This document shows, one piece after another, positions 6,373-15,226 of a DNA stretch of 18,488 nucleotides. The stretch is from an uncultured Eubacteriales bacterium. Lineage in GTDB: Bacteria > Bacillota > Clostridia > Peptostreptococcales > Anaerovoracaceae. The notes below the pieces were generated by a model. The model was not told the DNA's origin and searched no databases. It was given only the letters and a program-made list of their open reading frames with translations. The stretch lies in assembly GCA_902772685.1 (NCBI GenBank), contig CACYBO010000238.1, forward strand, positions 1 to 18,488. Direction: 5' to 3'. The translations under genes were made by a program, and so were the position numbers. Every line of letters begins with the position of its first letter. Position 1 is the first letter of the stretch.

Positions 6373-8718
6373 TCAGCGCACAAGCACTTCTTTAAGCGCA
6401 TCGTTTACATTGCTCAAAAGAACAAATTCCATCTCGTTTCTGACTGTCTCCGGTATATCAGCGATATCCGGCTCGTTATCCTTTGGAAGGAGTACCTTCC
6501 GGATTCCCGCTCTGTGGGCAGCCATCACCTTTTCCCTGATTCCTCCAACAGGAAGCACTTTGCCTCTGAGCGTGATCTCTCCCGTCATAGCTACATCCTT
6601 TCTGACAGGTATTCCCGTCAGTGTGGAAATCATGGAAACGCACATGGTAACTCCGGCCGACGGACCGTCCTTAGGCGTCGCTCCTTCCGGAATGTGTAGA
6701 TGAAGATCCTTGTCCTTGTAGAAATCCTCATCGATGCCGAGCTTGTCGGCAACAGATCTGATGTAACTGATTCCTGTCTTTGCAGATTCCTGCATGACAT
6801 CGCCCAGCTGACCTGTCAGAACGATCTTTCCTGTTCCCGGAACCGCTGTCGTCTCGATGAACAGCGTCACTCCGCCGACGATCGTCCATGCCAGACCTGT
6901 GCTTACGCCCACTTCCTTCTTGTTTCTGATGATATCGAAGTGGTACTTTTTCTTGCCGAGGTACTCTTCGACTTTCGAAGCGTTCAGGCTGACTTTGTCT
7001 TTGTTTCCCGTAACGTATCTGCGGGCCACTCGCCTGCAGAGCGTGCCGATTTCACGCTCGAGATTACGCACGCCGGACTCTCTCGTGTAGTAGTTGATGA
7101 TCGTCTTGATGCCGGTCTTGGTGAAGCTGATATTCTTGCTCGTCAGACCGTTCTCTTTAATCTGCTTCGGCACGAGATACTTCTGGGCGATCTTGAGCTT
7201 CTCTTCTTCTGTGTAACCGCTGACCTCAATGACCTCCATTCTGTCGAGCAAAGGCCTTGGAATGGTCTCTGTGGTGTTTGCCGTTGTGATGAACATGACC
7301 TTGGAAAGGTCGAACGGCACCTCCAGGAAGTGGTCGGTGAAGTCCTTGTTCTGCTCAGGATCCAGCACTTCCAGCAGAGCTGACGCCGGGTCTCCCTTGT
7401 AGTCCGCACCGATCTTATCCACTTCGTCAAAGAGGAATACCGGATTTTTGGTTCCGCATTCCTTGATGGAGTTGATGATCCTGCCCGGAATCGCACCGAT
7501 GTACGTCCTCCTGTGGCCTCTGATCTCCGCTTCATCACGTACGCCGCCCAGAGACATTCTGACGAACTCCCTGCCGATTGATCTTGCGACGGACTTGGCA
7601 ATCGATGTCTTGCCTGTTCCCGGAGGACCTACAAGGCACAGGATCGGGCCCTTTAGACTCTCTGAAAGCCTGATGACAGCCAGATACTCCAGAACTCTCT
7701 CCTTGACCTTATCCAGTCCGTAGTGATCCTCGTTGAGGATCTTTTCCGCCTTGACCAGATCGATGTTATCCTCACTGGTCTTGTTCCAAGGCAGTTCCAG
7801 CACGGTCTCAATATATGTTCTGCTGACAGTCGCCTCAGCCGATGAAGGCTGCATCTTGGCGAATCTGTTGATCTCTTTCTCGATCTTGGTTGTGATCTTC
7901 TCGTCCAGTTTCAGCTCCTCGAGCTTCGCTTTAAAGTCGGCGACCTCATCCTCGAGTTCCTCGACTCCTCCCAGTTCCTCCTGGATAGCCCTGAGCTGCT
8001 CACGCAGGTAGTACTCGCGCTGGTTCTGGTTGATCTGCGACTTCACCTTTGTGGAGATATCCTGCTCAATCGTGAGGATTTCGATCTCCTTGCGGAGGAT
8101 ATCGTTGAGCTTCCTCAGTCTCTCCTTCTGGTCGAGTGTCTCCAGGATAGTCTGCTTGTCCTCGATCTTTATCTCGATGTGGGACGCGATCATATCCGCC
8201 ATCCTGCCCGGTGATTCGATAGTCACAACAGACGCGAAAACTTCCGGTGCCAGATTCTGATCGATGTTGATATACTCATCGAAACTTCCGAGCACTGTCC
8301 TCATCAGCGCCTCTGCTTCGGAATCAGGCTCTCCTTCATCTTCCTGCAAAGGCTTTATGCGGCATTTGAAGTATGGCACTTCGAAGAGCACTTCTTCGAT
8401 GGTGCCTCTGCAAAGGCCTTCCACCAGAACGCGGATCGAATCCCCCGGCAGCTTGAGCATCTGCTTGATCTTGCCGATTGTACCTATCTTGTAGAAATCA
8501 TCCGGTGTCGGCAGATCCGTATTTTCATCCATCTGTGAAGAAAGGAAGATGAACTGGTTGTTCACCATCGCCTTCTCCAGAGCGTTGATTGATTTTTCTC
8601 TGCCGATGTCAAAATGCAGAACCATGTTAGGAAATACCGAGAGACCTCTGAGAGGAATCATCGGCAGATCCACAAATTCTGCATCTGCGAAATGATTATT
8701 CTTTCTGTTTTCTTCCAT
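6373..8718 (-). CDS. lon: ATP-dependent Lon protease (LonA)
   Basis: A 781-residue cytosolic AAA+ serine protease that degrades misfolded and some regulatory proteins. It has the N-terminal LON substrate domain (about 15-215, starting LPMIPLRGLSVFP), a long coiled-coil region (about 215-285), an AAA+ module with Walker A GPPGTGKT (364-371) and Walker B VFLFDEVDK (427-435), and a C-terminal protease domain. The catalytic pair is Ser687 in PKDGPSAG and Lys730 in GGIREK. No membrane segments are present, so this is the LonA type. The start ATG at 8718 has AAAAGGGGA upstream. It follows clpX by 36 bases in the proteolysis operon. Confidence 0.97.
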   Translation of the reverse strand: MEENRKNNHFADAEFVDLPMIPLRGLSVFPNMVLHFDIGREKSINALEKAMVNNQFIFLSSQMDENTDLPTPDDFYKIGTIGKIKQMLKLPGDSIRVLVEGLCRGTIEEVLFEVPYFKCRIKPLQEDEGEPDSEAEALMRTVLGSFDEYINIDQNLAPEVFASVVTIESPGRMADMIASHIEIKIEDKQTILETLDQKERLRKLNDILRKEIEILTIEQDISTKVKSQINQNQREYYLREQLRAIQEELGGVEELEDEVADFKAKLEELKLDEKITTKIEKEINRFAKMQPSSAEATVSRTYIETVLELPWNKTSEDNIDLVKAEKILNEDHYGLDKVKERVLEYLAVIRLSESLKGPILCLVGPPGTGKTSIAKSVARSIGREFVRMSLGGVRDEAEIRGHRRTYIGAIPGRIINSIKECGTKNPVFLFDEVDKIGADYKGDPASALLEVLDPEQNKDFTDHFLEVPFDLSKVMFITTANTTETIPRPLLDRMEVIEVSGYTEEEKLKIAQKYLVPKQIKENGLTSKNISFTKTGIKTIINYYTRESGVRNLEREIGTLCRRVARRYVTGNKDKVSLNASKVEEYLGKKKYHFDIIRNKKEVGVSTGLAWTIVGGVTLFIETTAVPGTGKIVLTGQLGDVMQESAKTGISYIRSVADKLGIDEDFYKDKDLHLHIPEGATPKDGPSAGVTMCVSMISTLTGIPVRKDVAMTGEITLRGKVLPVGGIREKVMAAHRAGIRKVLLPKDNEPDIADIPETVRNEMEFVLLSNVNDALKEVLVR

Positions 8719-8754
8719 AAATTGTTCCCCTTTTATCTATCTCTTTCTCTGTTG

Positions 8755-10038
8755 TTATGCTTCTTTCGGCTCTTCGAGTTCAGGCTCTTCAGAACCGGCC
8801 TCTTCGAGAATCAGTTCCGGATCCTGTCCGTTCTCTACTGTATCCTTCGTTATGACGCACTTTCTGACATCCTTCCTCGACGGCAGCTCGAACATAACAT
8901 TTGTCATCATTTTTTCCATAATCCCGCGCAGGCCTCTGGCTCCGGTCTTTCTCTCCAGTGCCAGGTCCGCAATCGCTCCTATGGCGTCATCCGTGACCTC
9001 AAGTTCCACCCCATCGAAGGCAAGCAGTCTTTCATACTGTTTGACAAGTGCGTTCTTAGGCTTCGTCAGGATGTCCACAAGGGCTTCCCGCGATAATTCC
9101 TCCAGCGTGACGAGCACAGGAAGTCTTCCCACGATTTCCGGAATCAGACCGTACTTCATAAGATCCTCCGGAGCAGCGTGTTTCAGGATTTCTTCCTTCT
9201 CGAGCTTATTGCTGCTCACATCGGAGTTGAATCCTATAACCTTTTCGCCGATTCGCTTCTGAACGACCTTCTCGAGCCCGTCAAAAGCTCCGCCGCAGAT
9301 GAACAGCACATTCGTCGTATCAAACTGGATGAACTCCTGATGCGGGTGCTTGCGCCCTCCCTGCGGAGGGACATCGGCGATCGTGCCTTCTATGATCTTC
9401 AGGAGCGCCTGCTGCACGCCCTCTCCGCTGACATCACGTGTGATGGATGGATTCTCGGATTTGCGCGCGATCTTGTCGATTTCATCGATGTAGATGATGC
9501 CTCTCTGCGCCTTTTCGATATCAAAGTCGGCCGCCTGTATGAGTCTGAGGAGAATATTTTCAACATCGTCACCCACATAACCGGCTTCTGTTACAGTTGT
9601 CGCATCCGCTATCGCGAATGGTACGTCGAGGATCTTTGCCAGTGTCTGTGCCAGAAGCGTTTTACCGCATCCGGTCGGTCCGACCATAGCGATATTGCTC
9701 TTCTGGATTTCAACATCATTCTGGTCGTCATTCTGGCTCAGGATGCGCTTATAGTGGTTGTAAACCGCTACGGCAAGAGTCTTCTTCGCCTCCTCCTGAC
9801 CGATCACATACTGAGACAGGATCTCGTCTATTTCCTTCGGCTTCGGGATGTAGACCGGTTCCCCTTCGACAACATTATCACGTTTTGCCGCCTGATCCTC
9901 TCTGAGTATTTCATTGCAGAGCTGAACACACTCATCACAGATATACAGCCCGTTGCCGTTTATGAGTTTTCTGACCTGGCTCTGGGGTTTTCCGCAAAAT
10001 GAGCATCTGAGCTCGTTGTTTTTGTCGTACTTTGCCAT
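8755..10038 (-). CDS. clpX: ClpX, ATPase subunit of the ClpXP protease
   Basis: A 427-residue AAA+ unfoldase that feeds substrates to ClpP. The N-terminal zinc-binding domain has Cys12, Cys15, Cys34 and Cys37. Walker A is GPTGCGKT (120-127), Walker B IIYIDEID (181-188), pore loop GYVG (153-156) and the RKH loop 229-231. The ClpP-docking IGF tripeptide is at 268-270, so it should pair with the ClpP encoded next door. The C-terminus carries a short acidic tail (EEAGSEEPELEEPKEA), a modest extension. The start is supported by AAAGGA about ten bases upstream. It follows clpP by 15 bases. Confidence 0.97.
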   Translation of the reverse strand: MAKYDKNNELRCSFCGKPQSQVRKLINGNGLYICDECVQLCNEILREDQAAKRDNVVEGEPVYIPKPKEIDEILSQYVIGQEEAKKTLAVAVYNHYKRILSQNDDQNDVEIQKSNIAMVGPTGCGKTLLAQTLAKILDVPFAIADATTVTEAGYVGDDVENILLRLIQAADFDIEKAQRGIIYIDEIDKIARKSENPSITRDVSGEGVQQALLKIIEGTIADVPPQGGRKHPHQEFIQFDTTNVLFICGGAFDGLEKVVQKRIGEKVIGFNSDVSSNKLEKEEILKHAAPEDLMKYGLIPEIVGRLPVLVTLEELSREALVDILTKPKNALVKQYERLLAFDGVELEVTDDAIGAIADLALERKTGARGLRGIMEKMMTNVMFELPSRKDVRKCVITKDTVENGQDPELILEEAGSEEPELEEPKEA

Positions 10039-10053
10039 TCTATCTCTATCCTT

Positions 10054-10629
10054 TTACCTGTCTTCGATGACCTCATCGATTATTCCATATTCCTTCGCTT
10101 CTTCTGCAGACATGAAATTATCCCTGTCCGTATCAGCGGTCACCTTCTCCAGAGGCTGCCCGGTGTTCTCGCTCAGGATTCTGTTCAGTTTCTCCCTCGT
10201 GCGCAGGATCCAGTCCGCGTGGATCTTAATGTCCTCGGCCTCACCTCTTACACCTCCGATCGGCTGATGGATCATGATCTCCGCGTTCGGCAGACTGTAG
10301 CGTTTGCCTTTGCATCCCGCTGACAGAAGGAAGGCTCCCATGCTTGCCGCCATACCGACGCAAATGGTGGATACTTCCGGCTTGATGTACCGTATCGTGT
10401 CATAAATAGCCATACCGGCGGTCACGCTGCCGCCGGGGCTGTTTATGTAGATGTTGATGTCCTTATCCGGATCCTCTGCTTCTAGAAACAGAAGCTGGGC
10501 CACGACCACGCTCGCAACGCGGTCGTCTATTTCCTCGCCTATGAATATGATTCTGTCTTTGAGAAGTCTTGAGTAGATGTCGTATTGCCTTTCGACGCCA
10601 CCCGACTGTTCTATTACATATGGAATCAT
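10054..10629 (-). CDS. clpP: ClpP, proteolytic subunit of the Clp protease
   Basis: A 191-residue serine protease that forms the 14-subunit chamber used by ClpX and other Clp ATPases. The catalytic triad is intact: Ser96 in GMAAS, His121 in MIHQP and Asp170 in DRDNFMSA. The N-terminal IPYVIEQSGGVERQYDIYSR region is standard, and there is no long propeptide. The ribosome binding site is GGAAGGA. It sits 26 bases after trigger factor and 15 bases before clpX. Having clpP between tig and clpX is common in Clostridia, whereas in Bacillus clpP is elsewhere. Confidence 0.97.
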   Translation of the reverse strand: MIPYVIEQSGGVERQYDIYSRLLKDRIIFIGEEIDDRVASVVVAQLLFLEAEDPDKDINIYINSPGGSVTAGMAIYDTIRYIKPEVSTICVGMAASMGAFLLSAGCKGKRYSLPNAEIMIHQPIGGVRGEAEDIKIHADWILRTREKLNRILSENTGQPLEKVTADTDRDNFMSAEEAKEYGIIDEVIEDR

Positions 10630-10655
10630 CCTGTTATCCTTCCTGTGTCTCAGGT

Positions 10656-11939
10656 TTACTTGATTACTGCGTTGTCATAAACGAAATCTACAGCTTTTCT
10701 CATCTTGAGATCGCCGCCGACTGTCGCAACGTTCTGAGGTCCGATTGCCTCAACGAGCTTATCGACTTCCATGCCGTACTGTTTTGCCATCTCTTCGAGG
10801 TACTCCTTGATTTCCTCTTCTGTTACTTCGAAGTTCTCCTGATCGACGATCTTCGCAACGATCATCCTTGTCTTTGTCTTCTTGTAGGCGTCTTCTCTTA
10901 CGTTTTCTCTGAACTTAGCCATGTCCTCACCCATGAACTGGATGTAGGTGTTCAGATCCATACCCTGCGCTCTCAGCTGCTGGTCGAACTGCTGCAGTGA
11001 GCTGTCGATCTCTTCCTCAACCATTACTTCAGGAACCTCAATGTCGTTCGCTTCGAAGATCTTCTCGATGACACTGTTCTTCATCTGATCCTCTGCTCTC
11101 GCCTCGGCTGCCTTCTGCAGTTCTTCCCTCTTGCTGGCTTTCAGCTCGTCGAGTGTATCGAATTCGCTGACATCCTTTACGAAATCATCATCGATTTCCG
11201 GAACTTCCTTTTCCTTGACTTCGTGAACCTTGCACTTGAAGATTGCTTCCTTGCCTGCCAGATCTTCGGAATGATATTCCTCAGGGAATGTCACCTTGAC
11301 CTCTACGTCCTCGTCCTTTGAAGCACCGATCAGCTGCTCCTCGAATCCCGGGATGAATGTGCCTGATCCGATCTTGAGCGGATATCTCTCAGCTGTTCCG
11401 CCTTCGAACTGGTCATCGCCTACAAATCCTGCGTAATCGATCAGAACCGTGTCTCCGTCCTGCGCCGGTCTGTCAACTTCGACCATGCGGGAGTTTCTGT
11501 CTGCCATGTTTGCAATTTCCTTATCTACGTCCTCGTCAGTGACTTCGGCAGGAACTCTCTCTATTTCAACGCCTTTGTAGTCAGTTACTTCAAATTCAGG
11601 ATAACATGTTACTGTTACTGTAACGTCAAAGCCTTCGCCCTTCTTCGTCTGGCTGACTTCTGTTCTCGGGTAGTCGATAACCTCCAGATCCAGCTCATCC
11701 ATTGCGAGCGGATAATTCAGGGAGAACAGGTTGTTGATCGCATCATCGAAGAATATGGTTTCGCCGTATCTCTTCTCAATGATGCTTCTCGGGGCCTTGC
11801 CCTTTCTGAAACCGTCTATCTCGAACTTATCCTTTTCCTTCTGATAGACCTTTACGATGGCTTCTTCGAACTCTTCAGCCGTGAATTCCATCTTGAATTT
11901 AACTTCGTTGTTTTCTCTTGAAATAAATGTTGATTTCAT
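10656..11939 (-). CDS. tig: Trigger factor, ribosome-bound chaperone and peptidyl-prolyl isomerase
   Basis: A 427-residue protein of normal family length. The N-terminal ribosome-docking domain contains the signature GFRKGKAP (43-50), which contacts ribosomal protein L23. An FKBP-type isomerase domain follows (about 150-245, including DTVLIDYAGFVGD and the FIPGFEEQLIG strand), and then a helical, acidic chaperone domain to the end. It shields nascent chains at the exit tunnel. It is the first gene of the long proteostasis operon, with a clear promoter and a strong AGGAGGAG ribosome binding site eight bases before the ATG at 11939. Confidence 0.97.
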   Translation of the reverse strand: MKSTFISRENNEVKFKMEFTAEEFEEAIVKVYQKEKDKFEIDGFRKGKAPRSIIEKRYGETIFFDDAINNLFSLNYPLAMDELDLEVIDYPRTEVSQTKKGEGFDVTVTVTCYPEFEVTDYKGVEIERVPAEVTDEDVDKEIANMADRNSRMVEVDRPAQDGDTVLIDYAGFVGDDQFEGGTAERYPLKIGSGTFIPGFEEQLIGASKDEDVEVKVTFPEEYHSEDLAGKEAIFKCKVHEVKEKEVPEIDDDFVKDVSEFDTLDELKASKREELQKAAEARAEDQMKNSVIEKIFEANDIEVPEVMVEEEIDSSLQQFDQQLRAQGMDLNTYIQFMGEDMAKFRENVREDAYKKTKTRMIVAKIVDQENFEVTEEEIKEYLEEMAKQYGMEVDKLVEAIGPQNVATVGGDLKMRKAVDFVYDNAVIK

Positions 11940-11980
11940 TAATATGTCTCCTCCTCGGTTTTTTACATATAGTACACATG

Positions 11981-12009
11981 ATTATACCTCTTTTGCCCTT
12001 GGTTTACAA
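11981..12009 (-). promoter_or_regulatory. Promoter of the tig-clpP-clpX-lon operon
   Basis: On the minus strand TTGTAA (12004-12009) is followed after 17 bases by a perfect TATAAT (11981-11986). The start should fall near 11974, giving a leader of about 35 bases. I saw no CtsR- or CIRCE-type repeat around it, so heat-shock control by those repressors is not apparent. Confidence 0.75.
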
Positions 12010-12021
12010 GGAGAAACGCCT

Positions 12022-12048
12022 AAAAAAAGAGAGGCTTTGAAAGCCTCT
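12022..12048 (-). terminator. Intrinsic terminator after the CYTH gene
   Basis: The inverted repeat AGAGGCTTT (12030-12038) and AAAGCCTCT (12040-12048) is followed on the minus strand by seven U residues (12028-12022). It isolates the CYTH gene from the tig promoter just downstream. Confidence 0.9.
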
Positions 12049-12074
12049 GAAATGTGCATTATCCGGTTGGATAT

Positions 12075-12695
12075 CTATTTGCAGTTTTCCTCGATCATAC
12101 GCAGACCGCGGGAGTATTTGCTGCGGTTCTCCTCTGTGAGTCCGTACTCTTCCTGGAACAGTTTCCCGATCCGCACCAGTTCCTCCGTTTCCCCGCTGAA
12201 CAGTTCGATCTCCGCCTCATTGATCGTCTGGATGCCGTAGTCGGTGATGAGTTCCCCATTGTCGATCGAAATCTCAAACAGCCCTTCTCCTGTATCGATC
12301 CGGAATCTCCTGCGGTTGCAGGATGTCTGAAGGATGCACTTCAGTTCCTTACCCTCTGCAAACTTATACACTTCGGATCCGATGCTGCTCTGACGGAACA
12401 CCTCAAGGTCCGGCGTATCATCCTCAACAGGGACATTGACTTCTTCTCTGACATGAAGTCCGTCTTCGCTGTGCCCTTTCCATTTGAGAGAAGCGACGAG
12501 ACGCTCTCCTTCGCGCCTGACTCTGTAGGCGACCTCGTTCCTGACAAGATCGAAACTTTCCGTATCGAAGTATCTGGCGTCGATATTCAGTTCCTCTCTC
12601 GTTTCAGGCTCCTCCATGTCACTGAAGAGTCTGTCCTCCCATATGCGCTGGGCAGTTTCTTTATCGGGAATATTGTATTTCAGTTCTATTTCCAT
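12075..12695 (-). CDS. CYTH domain protein, probable inorganic triphosphatase
   Basis: A 206-residue single-domain protein beginning with the CYTH hallmark ExExK (Glu2, Glu4, Lys6 in MEIELKYN). Further paired-charge strands typical of the triphosphate tunnel fold follow: YRVRREGERLVASLKWKG, RRFRID and EAEIELFSGE. Family members hydrolyse tripolyphosphate or related triphosphates using a metal ion in a beta-barrel tunnel; some are adenylate cyclases or thiamine triphosphatases. With no CHAD domain attached and no informative neighbours, an inorganic triphosphatase is the most likely activity, without certainty. The ATG at 12695 has GCGAGGTAA upstream. It appears monocistronic, with its own promoter and terminator. 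Confidence 0.85.
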   Translation of the reverse strand: MEIELKYNIPDKETAQRIWEDRLFSDMEEPETREELNIDARYFDTESFDLVRNEVAYRVRREGERLVASLKWKGHSEDGLHVREEVNVPVEDDTPDLEVFRQSSIGSEVYKFAEGKELKCILQTSCNRRRFRIDTGEGLFEISIDNGELITDYGIQTINEAEIELFSGETEELVRIGKLFQEEYGLTEENRSKYSRGLRMIEENCK

Positions 12696-12756
12696 CGTTT
12701 TACCTCGCTCTGTGAAATAGTCTCTAAACCCCGTCCCAAAAAAAGAATACCCGTCA

Positions 12757-12785
12757 ATGATAGTATTTTATCCTGTAAATGTCAA
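12757..12785 (-). promoter_or_regulatory. Promoter of the CYTH gene
   Basis: On the minus strand a consensus TTGACA (12780-12785), 17 bases, then TATCAT (12757-12762), one mismatch from consensus. The leader to the ATG at 12695 is about 55 bases. Confidence 0.75.
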
Positions 12786-12813
12786 CTGCAAAGGCAATTT
12801 GTACCTTTGTATG

Positions 12814-12846
12814 AAAAAAACGGACTGCCGTGTGAACGGCAGTCCG
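12814..12846 (-). terminator. Intrinsic terminator after the antiporter gene
   Basis: A perfect 11-pair stem (12821-12831 with 12836-12846) with a 4-base loop is followed on the minus strand by seven U residues (12820-12814). It is nested inside an outer perfect 11-base inverted repeat (12788-12798 with 12853-12863). Confidence 0.95.
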
Positions 12847-12865
12847 GGCAATATTGCCTTTGCTT

Positions 12866-14323
12866 TTAGAATCCGGAGAGTACGAACTGGTTTCCGGATG
12901 CAATCAGTACGAAGAACAGTACGAACAGAGCGCAAAGTACGATGAATACAACTTTGTCGTATACCTTCGGGAAGATTGGGCCGCCCTCTTCTCTTCTCTT
13001 GATGATGTAGATGATCACGCCCGGCAGGTACATGAGAGCACATACCAGGATATATGAGAATGAAGAAGCGTACAGCATCCAGATTCCGTAGATGGAACCG
13101 ATGATCGCTGCCAGCCAGGTCCACACTCTGCCGCTGCCTGAAAGACCTGCAGTCAGTTCACCGTTATAGGAAAGCTTGAACGCGTAGAACGCAGACAGCA
13201 TGTACGGGATCATGATCGCGATCGTCGACAGGTAGTAGCAGTTCTGGTAGGAAGCCGAGTTGATGGTTGCAACAATCATGAATACTTCAACAAACAGTGC
13301 GCTGAAGATGATTGAGTACATCGGCTGATCCTTCTTGTTTCTCTTTACGAAGATTTTAGGGAAGCACTTCATGTTTGCAGGTCCGAAAGCTGAATCGGAG
13401 CACAGGATGACATAAGTCAGAAGAGCGCATCCGATGGAGATGACAGCTGCAATATTTACGAGCGTTGCACCCCAAGGTCCAACAATGTATTCCATAACGC
13501 CTGCCATGGAGAATGTGTAGTTGTCAGTAAATGATACTAATGTATCATGATCTGCAACACCCATGGACAGGAAGGAAATGATGAAGTAGAGCGCGAACAG
13601 AGCTACGAATGAAATGATGGAAGCTCTGCCGGCAAGCTTCGTATCCTTCGCACGGGTTGATATAACAACGGCTCCTTCGATACCGATGAATACCCATACT
13701 GTAGTGAAGATGCAGGCCTTCGTCTGTTCGAAGACTGACATGCCGCTTCCTTCACCGGTAAAGTTGTTCATGAACGTGTCGAAGTCGAACGCACCTGCGA
13801 AGATGGCTGCGAATACCAGGAAGACGATCGGGATCGCCTTGAAGATTACCGCAACCGCATTGATGATGACCGCCTGGTTTACGCCGTTCAGCAGAAGCAG
13901 AACCAACAGCCACAGGATGACCGAACCGATGATCAGTGAAGCGAAGTTCATGCCGTCGCCGAGGAATGGCAGCAGTTCGGAAAGTGATCCCAGGAATCCG
14001 GTTGAGAATGTTACATAGGCGAGAATCGCTGAGAGCCAGTAGCCCCATGCGGAGTTGAAGCCTATGTACTCGCCGAATCCTGCACGTGCGTAACTGTAGA
14101 TGCCTGAAGTCAGCTCAGGCTTGACGATTGTAAGTCTCAGGAAGCATCCTACCAGGCCCAGCATACCGATGAATGTGATTGCCCAGCCGAGGAGTGTTCC
14201 CAATGTGTATGCACCGGCGTAAGCGAAGTCACCTGACAGCGCGAACACTCCGGATGCCAGCGTGCAGCCTACTGAGAACAAGACCAGAGGCAGCATGCCC
14301 AGAGTTTTTTGATTTGTTTGCAT
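12866..14323 (-). CDS. APA-family amino acid antiporter, probably arginine/ornithine-type
   Basis: A 485-residue integral membrane protein with about 12-13 spans. Its N-terminus has the APA fold's broken first helix (SVGCTLASGVFALSGD), and GIEGAVVISTRAKDTKLAGRA resembles the substrate-site and loop region of basic amino acid/polyamine antiporters (ArcD2, YvsH, AdiC relatives). Such proteins exchange arginine for ornithine, citrulline or agmatine. It lies 66 bases downstream of the DDAH-like gene, with no terminator between and GAGGTG as ribosome binding site, so it is probably the transporter for that enzyme's substrate or product. Which amino acids it exchanges is inferred from context and not shown by residues I can identify. 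Confidence 0.8.
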   Translation of the reverse strand: MQTNQKTLGMLPLVLFSVGCTLASGVFALSGDFAYAGAYTLGTLLGWAITFIGMLGLVGCFLRLTIVKPELTSGIYSYARAGFGEYIGFNSAWGYWLSAILAYVTFSTGFLGSLSELLPFLGDGMNFASLIIGSVILWLLVLLLLNGVNQAVIINAVAVIFKAIPIVFLVFAAIFAGAFDFDTFMNNFTGEGSGMSVFEQTKACIFTTVWVFIGIEGAVVISTRAKDTKLAGRASIISFVALFALYFIISFLSMGVADHDTLVSFTDNYTFSMAGVMEYIVGPWGATLVNIAAVISIGCALLTYVILCSDSAFGPANMKCFPKIFVKRNKKDQPMYSIIFSALFVEVFMIVATINSASYQNCYYLSTIAIMIPYMLSAFYAFKLSYNGELTAGLSGSGRVWTWLAAIIGSIYGIWMLYASSFSYILVCALMYLPGVIIYIIKRREEGGPIFPKVYDKVVFIVLCALFVLFFVLIASGNQFVLSGF

Positions 14324-14389
14324 TTTGTTTCACCTCAAAAATTAATTATTACTCATTTACAGATATTAGATCATGATGAACTTTTCATC

Positions 14390-15172
14390 TTATGCCCAGA
14401 ATCTCAGTGACAGACAGGAAAGTCCGCCGTCGATCTTTCTGAATTCCGATGTGTCAACGATCAGTGTCTCGTATCCCAGATCCTGAACTGCTTTCAGCAC
14501 TGCAGGATATCCTTCCGGAACGATTACTGTCTCGTTCATCCAGATGCAGTTTGCGCCGTATGCTTCTTCTTCAGGAACAACGACCTTGTTGTACTGTTCG
14601 AACTCAGGCTTTGTGATGAATTCGCCCGCAACGAGCATGTTGTTGTGCTCAAGATAGTTGACGCCTGTCTTCAGGTGCAGAACCTTCTCGAGAGGAACCT
14701 GTACGCACTTCATTCCGTACTTGTTCAGAATCTCTCCCAGCTGTCTGATGCCTTCTTCGTTTGTTCTTGCGGAAAGACCAACGTAGAAAGTATCATCCAC
14801 CATCATGACGTCGCCGCCTTCCAGAGTCCCCGGGTCCTTGATGTATTCTATTTTGTCGTCGGGGAAGAACTTCCGGATCGCACCGATGATTTCATCCTTT
14901 TCGCCGTTTCTTGACTCCGCGCCGGGATTCGTAATGATTGCGCATGCCTTTGTGATGAGCGCCGGGTCTTCTACAAAGCAGGAGTCCGGATATCTCTCAT
15001 CCGCCTCAAGTACCGTAACTTCCACTCCGCACTTCTTCAGAGCTTCGATGTACTTGTCATGCTGCTGCAGTGCTTTTTCATAGATCGGCTGTCCCAGCTC
15101 AGGTGCTGAAGTGATGCCGTCACAGACTGCCCTGCACGGTCTTCTGACGATAACATTGTTGAATTTAACCAT
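14390..15172 (-). CDS. Dimethylarginine dimethylaminohydrolase-like amidino-hydrolase
   Basis: A 260-residue guanidino-group-modifying enzyme of the DDAH/amidinotransferase superfamily, about the length of bacterial DDAH (around 255) and far shorter than arginine deiminase (around 410). Catalytic positions are present: Cys253 in GGLSCLSLRF, His166 in LHLKTG, Glu118 in LEGGD and Asp63 in PDSCFVED. DDAH hydrolyses mono- or asymmetric dimethylarginine to citrulline and methylamines; relatives act on arginine itself, so a deiminase-like role is possible. The start ATG at 15172 has GGAGG upstream. Context (argG, argH and an arginine-type antiporter) fits citrulline being its product. It has its own promoter and leads a two-gene unit with the antiporter. 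Confidence 0.85.
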   Translation of the reverse strand: MVKFNNVIVRRPCRAVCDGITSAPELGQPIYEKALQQHDKYIEALKKCGVEVTVLEADERYPDSCFVEDPALITKACAIITNPGAESRNGEKDEIIGAIRKFFPDDKIEYIKDPGTLEGGDVMMVDDTFYVGLSARTNEEGIRQLGEILNKYGMKCVQVPLEKVLHLKTGVNYLEHNNMLVAGEFITKPEFEQYNKVVVPEEEAYGANCIWMNETVIVPEGYPAVLKAVQDLGYETLIVDTSEFRKIDGGLSCLSLRFWA

Positions 15173-15226
15173 TTTTCTTCCTCCAATATATTTTTAGCTT
15201 ACCGCTATACTAACTTGAATGACTGC

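Noticed and set aside
14375..14391. Small hairpin GATGAA/TTCATC just after the DDAH-like stop
   Set aside because: Weak stem without a U-tract; it does not separate the enzyme gene from the antiporter.
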